From Rhizobium sp. CIAT894 (GTDB lineage Bacteria; Pseudomonadota; Alphaproteobacteria; Rhizobiales; Rhizobiaceae), in contig NZ_CP020952.1 of assembly GCF_000172795.2 (NCBI RefSeq), forward strand, positions 434,001-498,000: a stretch of DNA of 64,000 nucleotides, given 5' to 3'. The position numbers were made by a program, and so were the translations under genes. Below the pieces are notes generated by a model that saw only the letters and a list, made by a program, of their open reading frames with translations, was not told the origin of the DNA and did not search any database. Below, in pieces: positions 1 through 11,367 of the stretch (position 1 is the first letter of the stretch; each line of letters opens with the position of its first letter).

Positions 1-579
1 AAATATGGTCTGAACGCTCAGATCTCGCGCTCTTTGCACATCTTCGGCACTGCAACTGCCTGAGACGGTCACGCCGACCATGTGGGCAAGCTGAACCGCC
101 GATTCTCCAACCGAGCCGCCGCAACCGTTGACGAACAGGCGTTGCCCTTGTTTCAGGCCCGCCTTGTCGACGAGACCATTCCAAGCCGTGACGCCGGGAG
201 TTGCAAGACAGGCTGCATCCTCGAAAGAAATCGAATCCGGCTTCCTGGCGAGGAAAGTCTCGGGTGCGATCACGGCTTCGCCGATCGCCCCCGCCTCTTG
301 GATCCGCGCGAGGCCGAACACCGCATCCCCAGGTTTCATGCGTGTTACGCCGGGTCCGACGGAAATCACAACCCCCGAAAAATCGCTTCCGAGAGCGCGT
401 GGGAATTTCTTCCCCGTCACCATTTTCAAAGCGCCGTTGCGAACCTTCCAATCGATTGGGTTGACGGCCGCAAAGCTGACCTTCACGGCGACCTCACCCC
501 TGCCGGGCTCACGAAGCTCGAAATCTTCGAGTTTCATCAACTCCGGGCCGCCGTATGCGTTGTACTGAATGCGCTTCAT
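1..579 (-). CDS. NADPH:quinone reductase / zinc-less MDR alcohol dehydrogenase (partial, 3' end off the left edge)
   Basis: The 193 visible codons read as the N-terminal part of a medium-chain dehydrogenase/reductase of the quinone oxidoreductase type: an opening MKRIQYNAYGGPELMKLEDF, the conserved VNPIDWKVRNG segment and a GSDFSGVV stretch. Rossmann-type sequence (NGCGGSVGESAVQLA) follows near residue 150. No catalytic zinc ligands are seen in the usual Cys/His places, so it belongs to the zinc-independent quinone-reductase branch, which reduces quinones or enones with NADPH in the cytoplasm. The ATG overlaps the stop of the upstream QorB-like gene by 4 bp (ATGA), so the two are probably translationally coupled. 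The C-terminus lies outside the window, so completeness cannot be judged. Confidence 0.8.
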   Translation of the reverse strand, partial: MKRIQYNAYGGPELMKLEDFELREPGRGEVAVKVSFAAVNPIDWKVRNGALKMVTGKKFPRALGSDFSGVVISVGPGVTRMKPGDAVFGLARIQEAGAIGEAVIAPETFLARKPDSISFEDAACLATPGVTAWNGLVDKAGLKQGQRLFVNGCGGSVGESAVQLAHMVGVTVSGSCSAEDVQRARDLSVQTIF

Positions 580-1448
580 ATCAGACCATTTCTCTTGAGG
601 GTGACCGAGACGACTTCTGCTAAAGGGGTCGTCGGCCGACCGAGAAGACGTTCGAGATCCGTGCTTTCGCTGAACCAGTCGCCGCGCTGAGTGGCGAAAC
701 TCGCATCGGCCACAATCTCTGCAAGGAAACCCGGCATAAAGGTCGCCAACACTTGCCGGTATTGCTCGACGGGCATGTCCTGATAGACGAGTGGTTTGCC
801 AGTGAGCTTCGAGATCGTCGCTGCCATGTCCGTCATGGTGAAAGATGTGCCGGCAAGTTCGTAAACTGCGTTGCCTTCCGCTTCGCTCGACAGAACGACA
901 GCCGCCGCTTCTGCCAGATCGGCGCGGCTCGCGCCCGACACATAGCCGTTTGCGGCAGCACCCATGAGTTCCCCTGCCGTTAGGGCATAGCCGATGTCAC
1001 CCAGATCACCGGCGTAGACCTCGATATAAGCTCCATTGCGCAGGAAGATGTGAGGCAATCCGGTCGCCGTGATAGCCTCTTCCGTCTGCTTATGCTCGTC
1101 GCCCAAAAGCAGGGTGCTGGTTTCGCCGTTGACGAAGCCCGCATAGGCGATCAGCCCGACTTGCGCTTCAACTGCTGCATTCACGGCGCGTTGCATTTGC
1201 GAATAGCGCCGCCCGAAATCTGCGGAAGGAACAAGCAGGATCTTGTCGGCGCCCGCAAAGGCTGACGCCAAAGTTTCCGGTCGATCGTAATCGGCCTCTC
1301 GAACCTTCAAGCCTTTGGCTGCCAGGTCCGATGCCTTGCCTGGATCGCGAACGGCGGCGACGACCTCATGGGCGGGCACGCCGCGTTTCAACAGGGCGTC
1401 GATAACAAGCCGGCCGTAGCGACCGGTTGCAGCGGTGATTGTAATCAT
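576..1448 (-). CDS. QorB-like NAD(P)H-binding atypical SDR (NmrA family)
   Basis: This is a 290-residue atypical short-chain dehydrogenase. The N-terminus carries the dinucleotide-binding motif TAATGRYGR, a typical VVAAVRDPGKA second strand, and an LRNGAYIEVYAG segment; overall it resembles E. coli NAD(P)H:quinone oxidoreductase QorB. The likely role is cytosolic NAD(P)H-dependent reduction of quinones or related electrophiles, or redox sensing. The ATG at 1448 has GAGGG six bases upstream; a TTG two codons earlier is less likely. It lies 22 bp downstream of the SnoaL-like gene and overlaps the next quinone reductase by 4 bp, so three genes form one operon that looks like an electrophile or quinone response unit. 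Substrate is inferred. Confidence 0.85.
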   Translation of the reverse strand: MITITAATGRYGRLVIDALLKRGVPAHEVVAAVRDPGKASDLAAKGLKVREADYDRPETLASAFAGADKILLVPSADFGRRYSQMQRAVNAAVEAQVGLIAYAGFVNGETSTLLLGDEHKQTEEAITATGLPHIFLRNGAYIEVYAGDLGDIGYALTAGELMGAAANGYVSGASRADLAEAAAVVLSSEAEGNAVYELAGTSFTMTDMAATISKLTGKPLVYQDMPVEQYRQVLATFMPGFLAEIVADASFATQRGDWFSESTDLERLLGRPTTPLAEVVSVTLKRNGLI

Positions 1449-1470
1449 TGGCAACCCTCGCCGATTCCGG

Positions 1471-1848
1471 TCAGTGCGGCCGTACGGTTTTCATATATTC
1501 AGCGAAAGGCGTGGCGTCGTACATGACGGTCGTCGACGCCAGCTTGCCGTCCCTGACGGTGAGGTGCTCGGCTACGATTGCGCTTGGCACCGGATGAGTT
1601 TGCGAGAGATAGATAATGACGGCGTGTTCGTCGTCGCCGAAGGCTGCGACGAGCGTCAGCTTCTCTATCATCCTGGCGAAGCCTTCCTGGAAGCCGCGGA
1701 ACGCCTGCGCGCCTTGAAGCTCTCCGAGCGGGGACGTGCAGACGACATCCTCCGCGACAATCGAGGCGATCGTGTCGATGTCCTTGCTGGTCATGGCATC
1801 GAAATAGGTGTGGGCGAGCGCCAAGGCTCTGCCGTTTGCTGCAGCCAT
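1471..1848 (-). CDS. SnoaL-like / NTF2-fold protein
   Basis: This 125-residue protein has the pattern of a small SnoaL-like (NTF2-fold) domain: an N-terminal helix (ALAHTYFDAMTSKDIDTI), then IVAEDVVCTSPLGELQG, and beta strands containing a conserved-looking EHLTVRDGKL segment. Such proteins are small cytosolic cone-shaped domains serving as isomerases, hydrolases or ligand binders; sequence alone does not give the reaction. AAGGAA precedes the ATG at good spacing. It is the first gene of the three-gene operon with two oxidoreductases, and a palindrome at 1900-1914 sits about 50 bp upstream. Function in quinone or aromatic detoxification is inferred only from neighbours. Confidence 0.75.
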   Translation of the reverse strand: MAAANGRALALAHTYFDAMTSKDIDTIASIVAEDVVCTSPLGELQGAQAFRGFQEGFARMIEKLTLVAAFGDDEHAVIIYLSQTHPVPSAIVAEHLTVRDGKLASTTVMYDATPFAEYMKTVRPH

Positions 1849-1899
1849 CGTTCTTTCCTTTCAGTGAAGTGGCGATGACCGATGTATAGTGCAGGGCAG

Positions 1900-1914
1900 T
1901 GACAAATTTTGTCA
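1900..1914. promoter_or_regulatory. Candidate operator of the SnoaL/QorB/quinone-reductase operon
   Basis: TGACAAA-T-TTTGTCA is a perfect inverted repeat with 7-bp arms and a 1-bp centre, about 50 bp upstream of the first gene of the operon. Arm length and position suit a dimeric MarR, HxlR or TetR-type repressor. No matching regulator gene is visible next to it, so the binding protein is unknown. Confidence 0.45.
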
Positions 1915-2111
1915 GCAGGATGCATTCGCCGGGAATTTCCGGGCGGGCCGACACGAGTTTGCGAGCGGGGCCGCATACGGCGTGATCGCGCAGGCAGCAA
2001 GGACGCCCTTGCCGCCTTCATAGTCTTCCGGCTTGGCAGGAAGGCCTTCACGACACAGCGCGCGCTCCGCGGCCGCCTGATACTTCGCCGGTTATGCCTT
2101 GGCGGCACGCC
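1915..2111. other. Non-coding gap with a coding-like remnant, nothing assigned
   Basis: Between the operon promoter and the chemoreceptor terminator there is no gene I can support. On the minus strand a frame of about 60 codons stays open and ends at the TGA inside the palindrome, but it has no start codon or ribosome site. On the plus strand a 21-codon ATG frame opens near 1920 and stops. Either could be a gene remnant; neither shows a recognisable domain. Confidence 0.35.
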
Positions 2112-2152
2112 AAAGCGCCTCGCAGGGGATTGGGACCCGTGCGAGGCGCTTT
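2112..2152 (-). terminator. Rho-independent-type hairpin after the chemoreceptor gene
   Basis: AAAGCGCCTCGCA (2112-2124) and TGCGAGGCGCTTT (2140-2152) form a perfect 13-bp stem with a 15-base loop, 13 bp beyond the stop codon of the chemoreceptor gene. The stem ends in an A-rich/T-rich pair on both strands. Confidence 0.75.
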
Positions 2153-2165
2153 CGGGTGAAATACC

Positions 2166-5256
<3,091 letters not shown>

Positions 5257-5389
5257 GAATTCCCCTGCGCAATTCGGATATGAATGCGTTATTTCAAATC
5301 TTGGTTAAATTTTACTTTTCGACCGGAAGCAAAAGTTAAGCGCAGGATATGATCTCGCAGCAGCGCGCGCCCCTTTGTTTTAATGGGAA

Positions 5390-6274
5390 TTAACGGCCAC
5401 CGAAGCCGGAACTGACGGTGATGCCCCTGTAGATCACCCTCTGCAGCACGATGGCCAGGATGACGCCTGGCACCATGGAAATCGTCGCACCGGCCATGAT
5501 GTAGTTCCACGCGGTGCCCTGCTGTGTCTGGAACAAGGTGAGCCCGAGCGGCAACATCGCCTTCTCGACGCCGCTGGTGGCGATCAGCGGCCAGAGGAAG
5601 CTCTTCCATTGCGCGATGAAGGTGAAGAGCGCGAGCAGGCCGATCGCCGGCATTGCGAGCGGAACGATCACCGTCACCAGGATGCGCAGCCGCGAAGCCC
5701 CGTCCATCATCGCCGCCTCGTCGAGATCCTTGGGAATGCCGAGGATGAACTGGCGCAGCAGGAAGGTGCCGAAGGAAGAAAAGGCGACCGGCAGGATCAT
5801 GCCGTGATAGGTGTTGATCCAACCGAGTTTGCTGACGACGAGGAAGAGCGGGATGACCAGCATCACCTGCGGGATCATCAGCGTGCTGAGATAGGTGAGC
5901 AGCAGCCCTTCCTGTCCCGGAAACCGCAGCCGGGCGAAAGCATAGGCGGAAAGGCAGGATACCACGATGACGATTGCGGTCACGCCGCAGGCGACGACGA
6001 GGGAATTCAACAGGAAGATGCCGAAGGGCAGCGACACCAGGGCTTCGACGAAATTGCCCCACTGGTACTCCTCGGGGAAGATGCGGACCGGCACGGCCAT
6101 CACCTCGGCATTGGAGCGCACCGCGTTCGACACCATCCAGAAGAAGGGAAAGAGGAAGAGCAGCGCGACCAGTGAAAGCCCCACATAACTGACGAAGGTG
6201 CCGATGCGCCGCAACAGGCGATGGCGGTTCGCCGAGACGGAATGCGGATGCCGTGAGGTCGGGCTATTCGTCAT
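5390..6274 (-). CDS. ABC sugar transporter permease (MalG/UgpE type)
   Basis: This 294-residue inner-membrane permease has six predicted helices and the EAA loop LDEAAMMDGASRLRILVTVIVPL that contacts the ATPase. It is the second permease of a carbohydrate uptake 1 (CUT1) transporter and the last gene of the GH29 operon; its start overlaps the end of the upstream permease gene by 11 bp. The C-terminal QRVIYRGITVSSGFGG ending is typical of the MalG side, where the protein usually ends in a short G-rich tail. The imported substrate is presumably a fucose-containing saccharide, inferred from the fucosidase in the operon. Confidence 0.93.
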   Translation of the reverse strand: MTNSPTSRHPHSVSANRHRLLRRIGTFVSYVGLSLVALLFLFPFFWMVSNAVRSNAEVMAVPVRIFPEEYQWGNFVEALVSLPFGIFLLNSLVVACGVTAIVIVVSCLSAYAFARLRFPGQEGLLLTYLSTLMIPQVMLVIPLFLVVSKLGWINTYHGMILPVAFSSFGTFLLRQFILGIPKDLDEAAMMDGASRLRILVTVIVPLAMPAIGLLALFTFIAQWKSFLWPLIATSGVEKAMLPLGLTLFQTQQGTAWNYIMAGATISMVPGVILAIVLQRVIYRGITVSSGFGGR

Positions 6275-7190
6275 AATGCACCCATTTACGCTGCATGCGG
6301 AACTGCAGGATGGTGAGCGCCATGATCATGACGAACATCACCCAGGCGAGCGCCGAGGCATAGCCCATCTGGAAATTGGTGAAGCCCTTCTGATAGATGG
6401 CAAAGCCCAGCGTCGCCGTCGCCGAGCCGGGACCGCCGCGCGTCATCGCAAAGATCTCGTCGAAGACCTGCAGCGAGGTGATGGCCGTCATCACGGTGGC
6501 GAAGAAGACCGTCGGCGAGATGAGCGGCAGGCGGATGCGCCAGAAGCGCCGCCAGGGACCGGCGCCGTCGATCATCGCCGCTTCGAGATAATGCTTCGGC
6601 ACCAGATCGAGCGCGGCGTTGAACATCACGACGTTGTAGCCGACATTGGCCCAGAGCGTGACGATCACGACCGCCTGCATCGCCCAGCTCGAACTCAGCA
6701 GGAAATTCGGCAGGCCGAGGCCGAGCGAGCGGATGACGCTGTCGGCGAGGCCGTCCGGCGTGAAGATCAGCAGCCACACCACGGAAGCCGCAATCGTCGG
6801 CGTGAAGGTCGGCAGGAAGAAGATCACCCTGAAGATCGCCTTGCCGTGCTTGAGGCTTGATATCCACACCGCGAGCGTCAGCGAGACGATGATGTTCACG
6901 GCCAGATATTCGACGGCGAAGAACAGCGTGTTTCCCAATATGGTGTAGAATGAGGGATCAACGGTGAAGAGCTTGATATAATTCTGAAAGCCGACGAAGG
7001 ACGGCGTCGAGATCAGCTGCCAGTTGGTGAAGGAGAGCGCGAACGACGCCACGATCGGCAGAGCCATGAAGATCATGAAACCGAGGAAACTCGGCAGCAG
7101 GAACACCATCGCAGTCTGCGTCTCAGGCTTCAGGAAGCGCCGTGGCTGAACGGGTTGCAAGGGAAGTTCGGCGACGGCGCTTTCCGACAT
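6264..7190 (-). CDS. ABC sugar transporter permease (MalF/UgpA type)
   Basis: This 308-residue permease has six predicted membrane helices and the EAA loop YLEAAMIDGAGPWRRFWRIRLP. It is the first of two CUT1 permeases in the GH29 operon. The start MSESAV is preferred because GGAGGAA lies just upstream; an in-frame ATG four codons earlier overlaps that ribosome site. It follows the binding-protein gene by 109 bp and overlaps the next permease by 11 bp. No ATP-binding gene is present in this operon, so the pair must recruit an ATPase from elsewhere; the UgpC/MsmX-like protein at 25185 is a candidate. Confidence 0.93.
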   Translation of the reverse strand: MSESAVAELPLQPVQPRRFLKPETQTAMVFLLPSFLGFMIFMALPIVASFALSFTNWQLISTPSFVGFQNYIKLFTVDPSFYTILGNTLFFAVEYLAVNIIVSLTLAVWISSLKHGKAIFRVIFFLPTFTPTIAASVVWLLIFTPDGLADSVIRSLGLGLPNFLLSSSWAMQAVVIVTLWANVGYNVVMFNAALDLVPKHYLEAAMIDGAGPWRRFWRIRLPLISPTVFFATVMTAITSLQVFDEIFAMTRGGPGSATATLGFAIYQKGFTNFQMGYASALAWVMFVMIMALTILQFRMQRKWVHYDE

Positions 7191-7299
7191 GTCTTCCTCC
7201 ATGCCCGGCGGGTTCCGCCACGGCGAGAGCTGGCGCATGATCCCCGATATCGCAGTGGATTTTCCGAGGGATCATGCACGGGTTCAAAGCGACGGCGCC

Positions 7300-8520
7300 C
7301 TATTGCTGCGCGAGGCTCTGGATGGCGTCCATCGTCTGTTTGGCGTCGGCGCTGCCGGCGAAGGCGGGCGGGAAATACTGGTTGAAGAGGTTTTCCACCG
7401 CCGCCCAGTTATTGGTGATCACGTAGGGCACCGAATGCGCCAGGGAATAGTCGATGGCCTCGCCGCCATTGGTAATGTCCTTGGCAGCCACCTTGTACCA
7501 GGAGGATTGCGAGGCCGTGCGCGCCGGCAGCGCCCGGCCCTGTTCGGCGAGGTACTGCAAAGCCTCCGGGCTGGTCAGCACCTGGATCGCCTTCCAGGCC
7601 GCATCCTTGTTCTTGCTCGTCGTGGCGATGCCGAAACCGGAGCCCGCCGTGACGGCCGTCAGCTCTCGTTCTCCGCGCGGCAGGGTGGTGGAACCGACCT
7701 TGAACTTGACCTTGTCCTTCATGCCGATGATCGACCATGGACCGTCGACATACATGGCGACATTGCCTGAATAGAACCGGCCTTGGATGACCGTGCCGGC
7801 ATCGGCGCTCGACGGCACCAGCGGCGCGATCTTGTCCTTGGCGGCAAAGCCGATCACCGTCTCGGCAGCGGTAATAGCGCCTGGATTGGTGAGGTCGAGT
7901 TCTCGAGCGTCGTTGACGTATTTGTCGCCCCAGGCCGAAGCCAGGACCGAATAGTTCTGCGGGGTAATGCCGAAGCCGTATTTGCCGTCCTTCGTCAGCT
8001 TCTTGGCGGCATCGGTGAACTCGGCCAGTGTCCAGCCCGGTTTCGGCAAGGCAATGCCGGCGGCTTCGAAGGCATCCTGGTTATAATAGACGACCCACGG
8101 ACCGACGTCATACGGCAGGCCGTACAGCTGCTTGTCGATGGACATGCCGCCGATGATCGAGGGCGTAAACGCGCCGACGTCGAATTTATCGGCCGCGATC
8201 CGATCGTTCAGCGGCTCCAGCAGCGAATAGAAGTTCGGCATGCGTAGCGATTGCATGGAAACGATGTCGGCAAGCTGGCCCGACGCCGCCAGCACAGGCA
8301 ACCGGGTCCAATAATCGACCCAGCCCGTCGTCGTCAGCGTCACCTTGATATCGGGATATTTGGCGGTCACCATGTCGGCCAGGTGCTGCCAGCCCTTGGT
8401 GTCGGCATCGGAGCCGGTCCACATCTGCCAAGTCAGGCTGACCTGCTCGGCCGATGCGGCTGTGGCAAAAAGGCTGCCGCCGATTGTGGCAAGCATAAGC
8501 GTCTTCTGCAGAACCTTCAT
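7300..8520 (-). CDS. ABC sugar-binding protein (SBP family 1)
   Basis: This 406-residue extracytoplasmic binding protein has a signal peptide of about 24 residues ending TAASA and the family-1 pattern: LTWQMWTGSD at the first strand, ITVTLTTTGW-like second segment, a hinge region PYDVGPWVVYYNQDAFEAAG, and FYSGNVAMYVDGPWSI before the C-terminal lobe. GGAGGAG precedes the ATG at 8520; an upstream in-frame start is unlikely. It delivers a saccharide to the two permeases that follow. The gene lies 48 bp downstream of the alpha-fucosidase gene, so the ligand is probably a fucosylated oligosaccharide or glycoside, which is an inference from position. Confidence 0.92.
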   Translation of the reverse strand: MKVLQKTLMLATIGGSLFATAASAEQVSLTWQMWTGSDADTKGWQHLADMVTAKYPDIKVTLTTTGWVDYWTRLPVLAASGQLADIVSMQSLRMPNFYSLLEPLNDRIAADKFDVGAFTPSIIGGMSIDKQLYGLPYDVGPWVVYYNQDAFEAAGIALPKPGWTLAEFTDAAKKLTKDGKYGFGITPQNYSVLASAWGDKYVNDARELDLTNPGAITAAETVIGFAAKDKIAPLVPSSADAGTVIQGRFYSGNVAMYVDGPWSIIGMKDKVKFKVGSTTLPRGERELTAVTAGSGFGIATTSKNKDAAWKAIQVLTSPEALQYLAEQGRALPARTASQSSWYKVAAKDITNGGEAIDYSLAHSVPYVITNNWAAVENLFNQYFPPAFAGSADAKQTMDAIQSLAQQ

Positions 8521-8568
8521 GGGTTTCTCCTCCCTCCATGAACGCAATGGACAGGCAAGTGCGATCGA

Positions 8569-9888
8569 CTACGCCTTGAGGACGATCTCGATCACGGGCA
8601 CGGTAACGTCGGGTCGCCGGACCGGCAGTTCGAGCATGATCATGCCTTCCGGCACCATCACGCCGATATTGGAATCCACATCCCTGGTATGACTGAGCCA
8701 GCGAACTTCGCTCGCGTCATGCAGGAACTGCGCATAGGCGATCCTGTCGGCAAGGCCCTCGATATGGATGTGGCGGTAGGGCCAGTTATAGACATGCAGG
8801 TAGAGGCGATTGCCGCGCTGGGTATAGCGGCAGCCGGCTGGCGCCGGATAGGCGGACGGCCCTGCCCCGTAGATGGAACGTCCGTTGACGGACGTCCAGT
8901 TCTGGTAGACTTCGAGCGCATCGATGGCGCGCGCGTCGAACGTGCCGCGGCCGGTCGGACCGACATTCATCAGGAGGTTGCCGCCGAGCGCGACGGAATC
9001 GATCAGCAATTGGATGATCTGCTCCGGGCTCTTCCAGCTATCCTCGTCGCGGTGATAGCCCCAGGAGCCGCTGAAGGTGTGGCAGGCTTCCCAGAGCACC
9101 CCCTGGCTCACGATGGCAGGCGCCACGCGCGGCGTATATTGCTCCGGCGTCGTCACATCGGGCAGCGTTCCCGGCGGCAGATCGAGGCGGTTGTTGACGA
9201 TGATTTCGGGCTGCAGTTCGCGCACCAGCTCGAGCAGCCGCTCGCTCTCCCAATCGGCGCGCCCCTTGCCGGGCAGGCCGCGATATTCACGCCGGGGATA
9301 GCTGAAATCGAACCAGATGATGTCGATGCGGCCGAAGCCGGTCAGGAGCTCACGCACCTGTTCGCGCATATAGGCAGCGTAGTTGGCGATGTTGCGCCCG
9401 GCATTCAGCGCCGCGGCCTCGGGATGGTTGCGCAGGGGATGATGAACATCGATCGGGAAATCCGGATGATGCCAGTCGAGCAGCGAATAGTAGAAACCGA
9501 TCTTCAATCCTTCGGCGCGGAAGGCTTCGACGAGCGGCGTCAACAGGTCCTTGCCGCAGGGCGTGTTCGGCGCCTTGTAGTCGGTAACCCTGCTGTCCCA
9601 GAGGCAGAAACCCTCGTGATGCTTGGTCGTCACCACGACATATTTCATGCCGGCAAGACGCGCGCAACGCGCCCACTCCTTGGGATCGTAGAGATCGGGA
9701 TCGAAATTGTCGAAATAACGCTGATAGTGATCGTCGCTCAGCTCTTCGCGGTTCTTCAACCACTCGTGCCGCGCTCCAAGCGCATAAAGGCCCCAATGGA
9801 TGAACATGCCGAGGCGATCATGGCTGAACCAGGCGTGTTTGCCCGCTCCCGATGCCGGATTTTCCGGCAGGCGCTCCGAACTCGTCAC
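8569..9888 (-). CDS. Alpha-L-fucosidase, GH29, cytoplasmic
   Basis: This 439-residue enzyme matches GH29 retaining alpha-fucosidases: a WFSHDRLGMFIHWGLYALGA opening, VVVTTKHHEGFCLWDS, YYSLLDWHHPDFP, and IDIIWFDFSYP in which D194 (counted from the GTG start) is at the position of the catalytic nucleophile. There is no signal peptide, so it acts on imported substrate in the cytoplasm and releases L-fucose. The GTG start has GGGAGGAG six bases upstream; the 10 upstream in-frame residues overlap this site. It is the first gene of an operon with a sugar ABC transporter. No fucose catabolic genes are in the window. Length fits the short bacterial GH29 enzymes that lack extra domains. Confidence 0.92.
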   Translation of the reverse strand: MTSSERLPENPASGAGKHAWFSHDRLGMFIHWGLYALGARHEWLKNREELSDDHYQRYFDNFDPDLYDPKEWARCARLAGMKYVVVTTKHHEGFCLWDSRVTDYKAPNTPCGKDLLTPLVEAFRAEGLKIGFYYSLLDWHHPDFPIDVHHPLRNHPEAAALNAGRNIANYAAYMREQVRELLTGFGRIDIIWFDFSYPRREYRGLPGKGRADWESERLLELVRELQPEIIVNNRLDLPPGTLPDVTTPEQYTPRVAPAIVSQGVLWEACHTFSGSWGYHRDEDSWKSPEQIIQLLIDSVALGGNLLMNVGPTGRGTFDARAIDALEVYQNWTSVNGRSIYGAGPSAYPAPAGCRYTQRGNRLYLHVYNWPYRHIHIEGLADRIAYAQFLHDASEVRWLSHTRDVDSNIGVMVPEGMIMLELPVRRPDVTVPVIEIVLKA

Positions 9889-9925
9889 AGGTTTCTCCTC
9901 CCTGTTTTCCGGTTCCACATCATGT

Positions 9926-9937
9926 CGAACCGGTTCG
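9926..9937. promoter_or_regulatory. Operator O1 for the LacI-type regulator (fucosidase side)
   Basis: CGAACCGGTTCG is a perfect 12-bp palindrome with the central CG step typical of LacI-family operators. It lies just downstream of the -10 of the predicted promoter (9945-9973), where a bound repressor would block initiation. The same core, GAACCGGTTC, recurs at 10079-10088 before the regulator gene. Confidence 0.65.
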
Positions 9938-9944
9938 GTGACTG

Positions 9945-9973
9945 ACCATCTTCCTTGATCCCATATCTGTCAA
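9945..9973 (-). promoter_or_regulatory. Predicted sigma-70 promoter of the GH29 operon
   Basis: On the minus strand a perfect -35 hexamer TTGACA (9968-9973) is followed after 17 bp by GATGGT (9945-9950), a weak -10. The spacing is ideal and the LacI-type palindrome 9926-9937 covers the expected start site, which supports the call. Confidence 0.45.
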
Positions 9974-10078
9974 GCCGAAATTCGCGAATTGCAGAACTGC
10001 GAAGTAAATGCACCACAGATGAGTAATCCAGCAGGATATGTTGCGCATACGAATAAAATCTGACAAAAGAAAGCTTTA

Positions 10079-10088
10079 GAACCGGTTC
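10079..10088. promoter_or_regulatory. Operator O2 for the LacI-type regulator (autoregulatory side)
   Basis: GAACCGGTTC repeats the core of the palindrome at 9926-9937 and ends 7 bp before the regulator's ATG, in the place where a ribosome site would normally be. Two identical cores in one divergent intergenic region point to joint control of the operon and the regulator. Confidence 0.6.
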
Positions 10089-10095
10089 GATAGAC

Positions 10096-11103
10096 ATGAC
10101 AACCATACGCGATGTCGCACGCCTTGCGGGGGTTTCGATCTCGACCGTCTCGCTGGCGCTCAACAGCCCGAAGCGGGTCGGCGCCGAGACACTCGACCGC
10201 ATCCAGCAGGCGATACAATCGACGGGCTACCGCATCGATCCGGTGGCCCAGACGCTGGCGCGCGGGCGCAGTTCGCTGATCGGCTTCGTCTCGGCCAATC
10301 TCGGCAACATGTTCTTCGGCGACATCCGCCGCGAGATCGAGCACCAGGCGCTCGACCACGGCTATTTCGTGCTGATCGCCGACTCCTCCGGCCGGGCCAA
10401 TCTCGAACGGGCGCTACTGGAGCGACTGGAGGCACAGAAGATCGCCGGCATTGCGCTGGCGACAAACGGGCGCGGCGCGGAATACGCAACCTTCCTGCGC
10501 GACTTCAAGACACCGATCGTCATGTTCGACCAGAAGGTCGAGGGCGCCGAGCGCGATTTCGTCGGTTCCGACAACCCGCTGACGACCACCATCCTGACCG
10601 AGCATCTGCTGCAGCTAGGCCACCGGCGCATCGCCTTCATATCAGGCCCCTCCGGCCTGCATACCGCCGACGAGCGCCTGAGAGGCTTCATGGACACGAT
10701 GGCAGGCGCCGGCGCCGACGTCGATCCGTCGCTGGTGGTCGAGGGCGGTTATACCAGGAGCGGCGGCCATGCGCAGGCAATGCGCCTGCTCACCCGCCGC
10801 GACCGGCCGACCGCCATCATCGGCGCGAACAACATGACGGGGCTGGCAACCCTGCAGGTGATGCAGGAAATGGGCTTCCGCTGTCCCGACGACGTCTCGC
10901 TGGCGATGGTCGACGACGTACCCTGGAGCAATGTCATCACGCCGCGCATCACCATGGTCGTGCAGGATGCACAGAAACTCGGCGAGTTGGCCGCCCAGCG
11001 CCTGCTGGCCAGGATCGCAAACCCGGAAGCCGCCGCCGAGCCGCCGAAGGATTTCATCCTGACGCCGAGATTCGTGCGCGGGGAGTCGACCAGGCGGCTT
11101 TAA
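10096..11103 (+). CDS. LacI-family transcriptional regulator of the GH29 operon
   Basis: This 335-residue regulator opens with a LacI helix-turn-helix (TIRDVARLAGVSISTVSLAL, about residues 2-22) and hinge, followed by a periplasmic-binding-protein-like sensor domain (IGFVSANLGNMFFGDIRREIE, HLLQLGHRRIAFISGP, AIIGANNMTGLATLQVM). It is divergent from the fucosidase operon, and identical palindromes stand before both genes, so it most likely represses both until a saccharide ligand binds. No Shine-Dalgarno sequence is apparent; the operator occupies that position, so translation may be weak. The inducer is unknown. Confidence 0.92.
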   Translation: MTTIRDVARLAGVSISTVSLALNSPKRVGAETLDRIQQAIQSTGYRIDPVAQTLARGRSSLIGFVSANLGNMFFGDIRREIEHQALDHGYFVLIADSSGRANLERALLERLEAQKIAGIALATNGRGAEYATFLRDFKTPIVMFDQKVEGAERDFVGSDNPLTTTILTEHLLQLGHRRIAFISGPSGLHTADERLRGFMDTMAGAGADVDPSLVVEGGYTRSGGHAQAMRLLTRRDRPTAIIGANNMTGLATLQVMQEMGFRCPDDVSLAMVDDVPWSNVITPRITMVVQDAQKLGELAAQRLLARIANPEAAAEPPKDFILTPRFVRGESTRRL

Positions 11104-11185
11104 GCCTCCTCCCTCGATCTCTATTGACCAGGCAAAGGACGAGGCGGGTGCTCAGGCGCTGATACATGCAAGAAGCAGCGTTGCG

Positions 11186-11235
11186 GCGCGCTTCGAGGCT
11201 TCGCCCTTCGGGCTGCGCACCTCAGCATGAGGAGC
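11186..11235. repeat. Rhizobial-type intergenic repeat fragment (candidate)
   Basis: The stretch contains a CTTCGAGGCTTCGCCCTTCG segment followed by GCGCACCTCAGCATGAGG, which resembles a short mosaic element I know from rhizobial intergenic regions. It lies in the 327-bp gap between the LacI and GntR regulator genes. Only one copy is visible here, so the call rests on memory of the pattern. The rest of the gap holds the palindromes listed next and no gene. Confidence 0.35.
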
Positions 11236-11342
11236 GTCGGAGGATGTCGCAGCAAGGCTCACAAGACGCTCTGCGCCCGGCGACACTCCCCGCAAAACAG
11301 GTAGCAACGGTGCCGTTCATCATTGAAAGATCGGAGGATTTG

Positions 11343-11359
11343 TCATACATGTGTGATGA
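11343..11359. promoter_or_regulatory. Candidate GntR-type operator
   Basis: TCATACATGTGTGATGA is an imperfect palindrome (TCAT/ATGA ends, ACATGT centre) about 70 bp before the GntR-family gene. Size and placement fit autoregulation by a FadR-type dimer, but the match is not exact. Confidence 0.3.
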
Positions 11360-11367
11360 ATTGAGAT

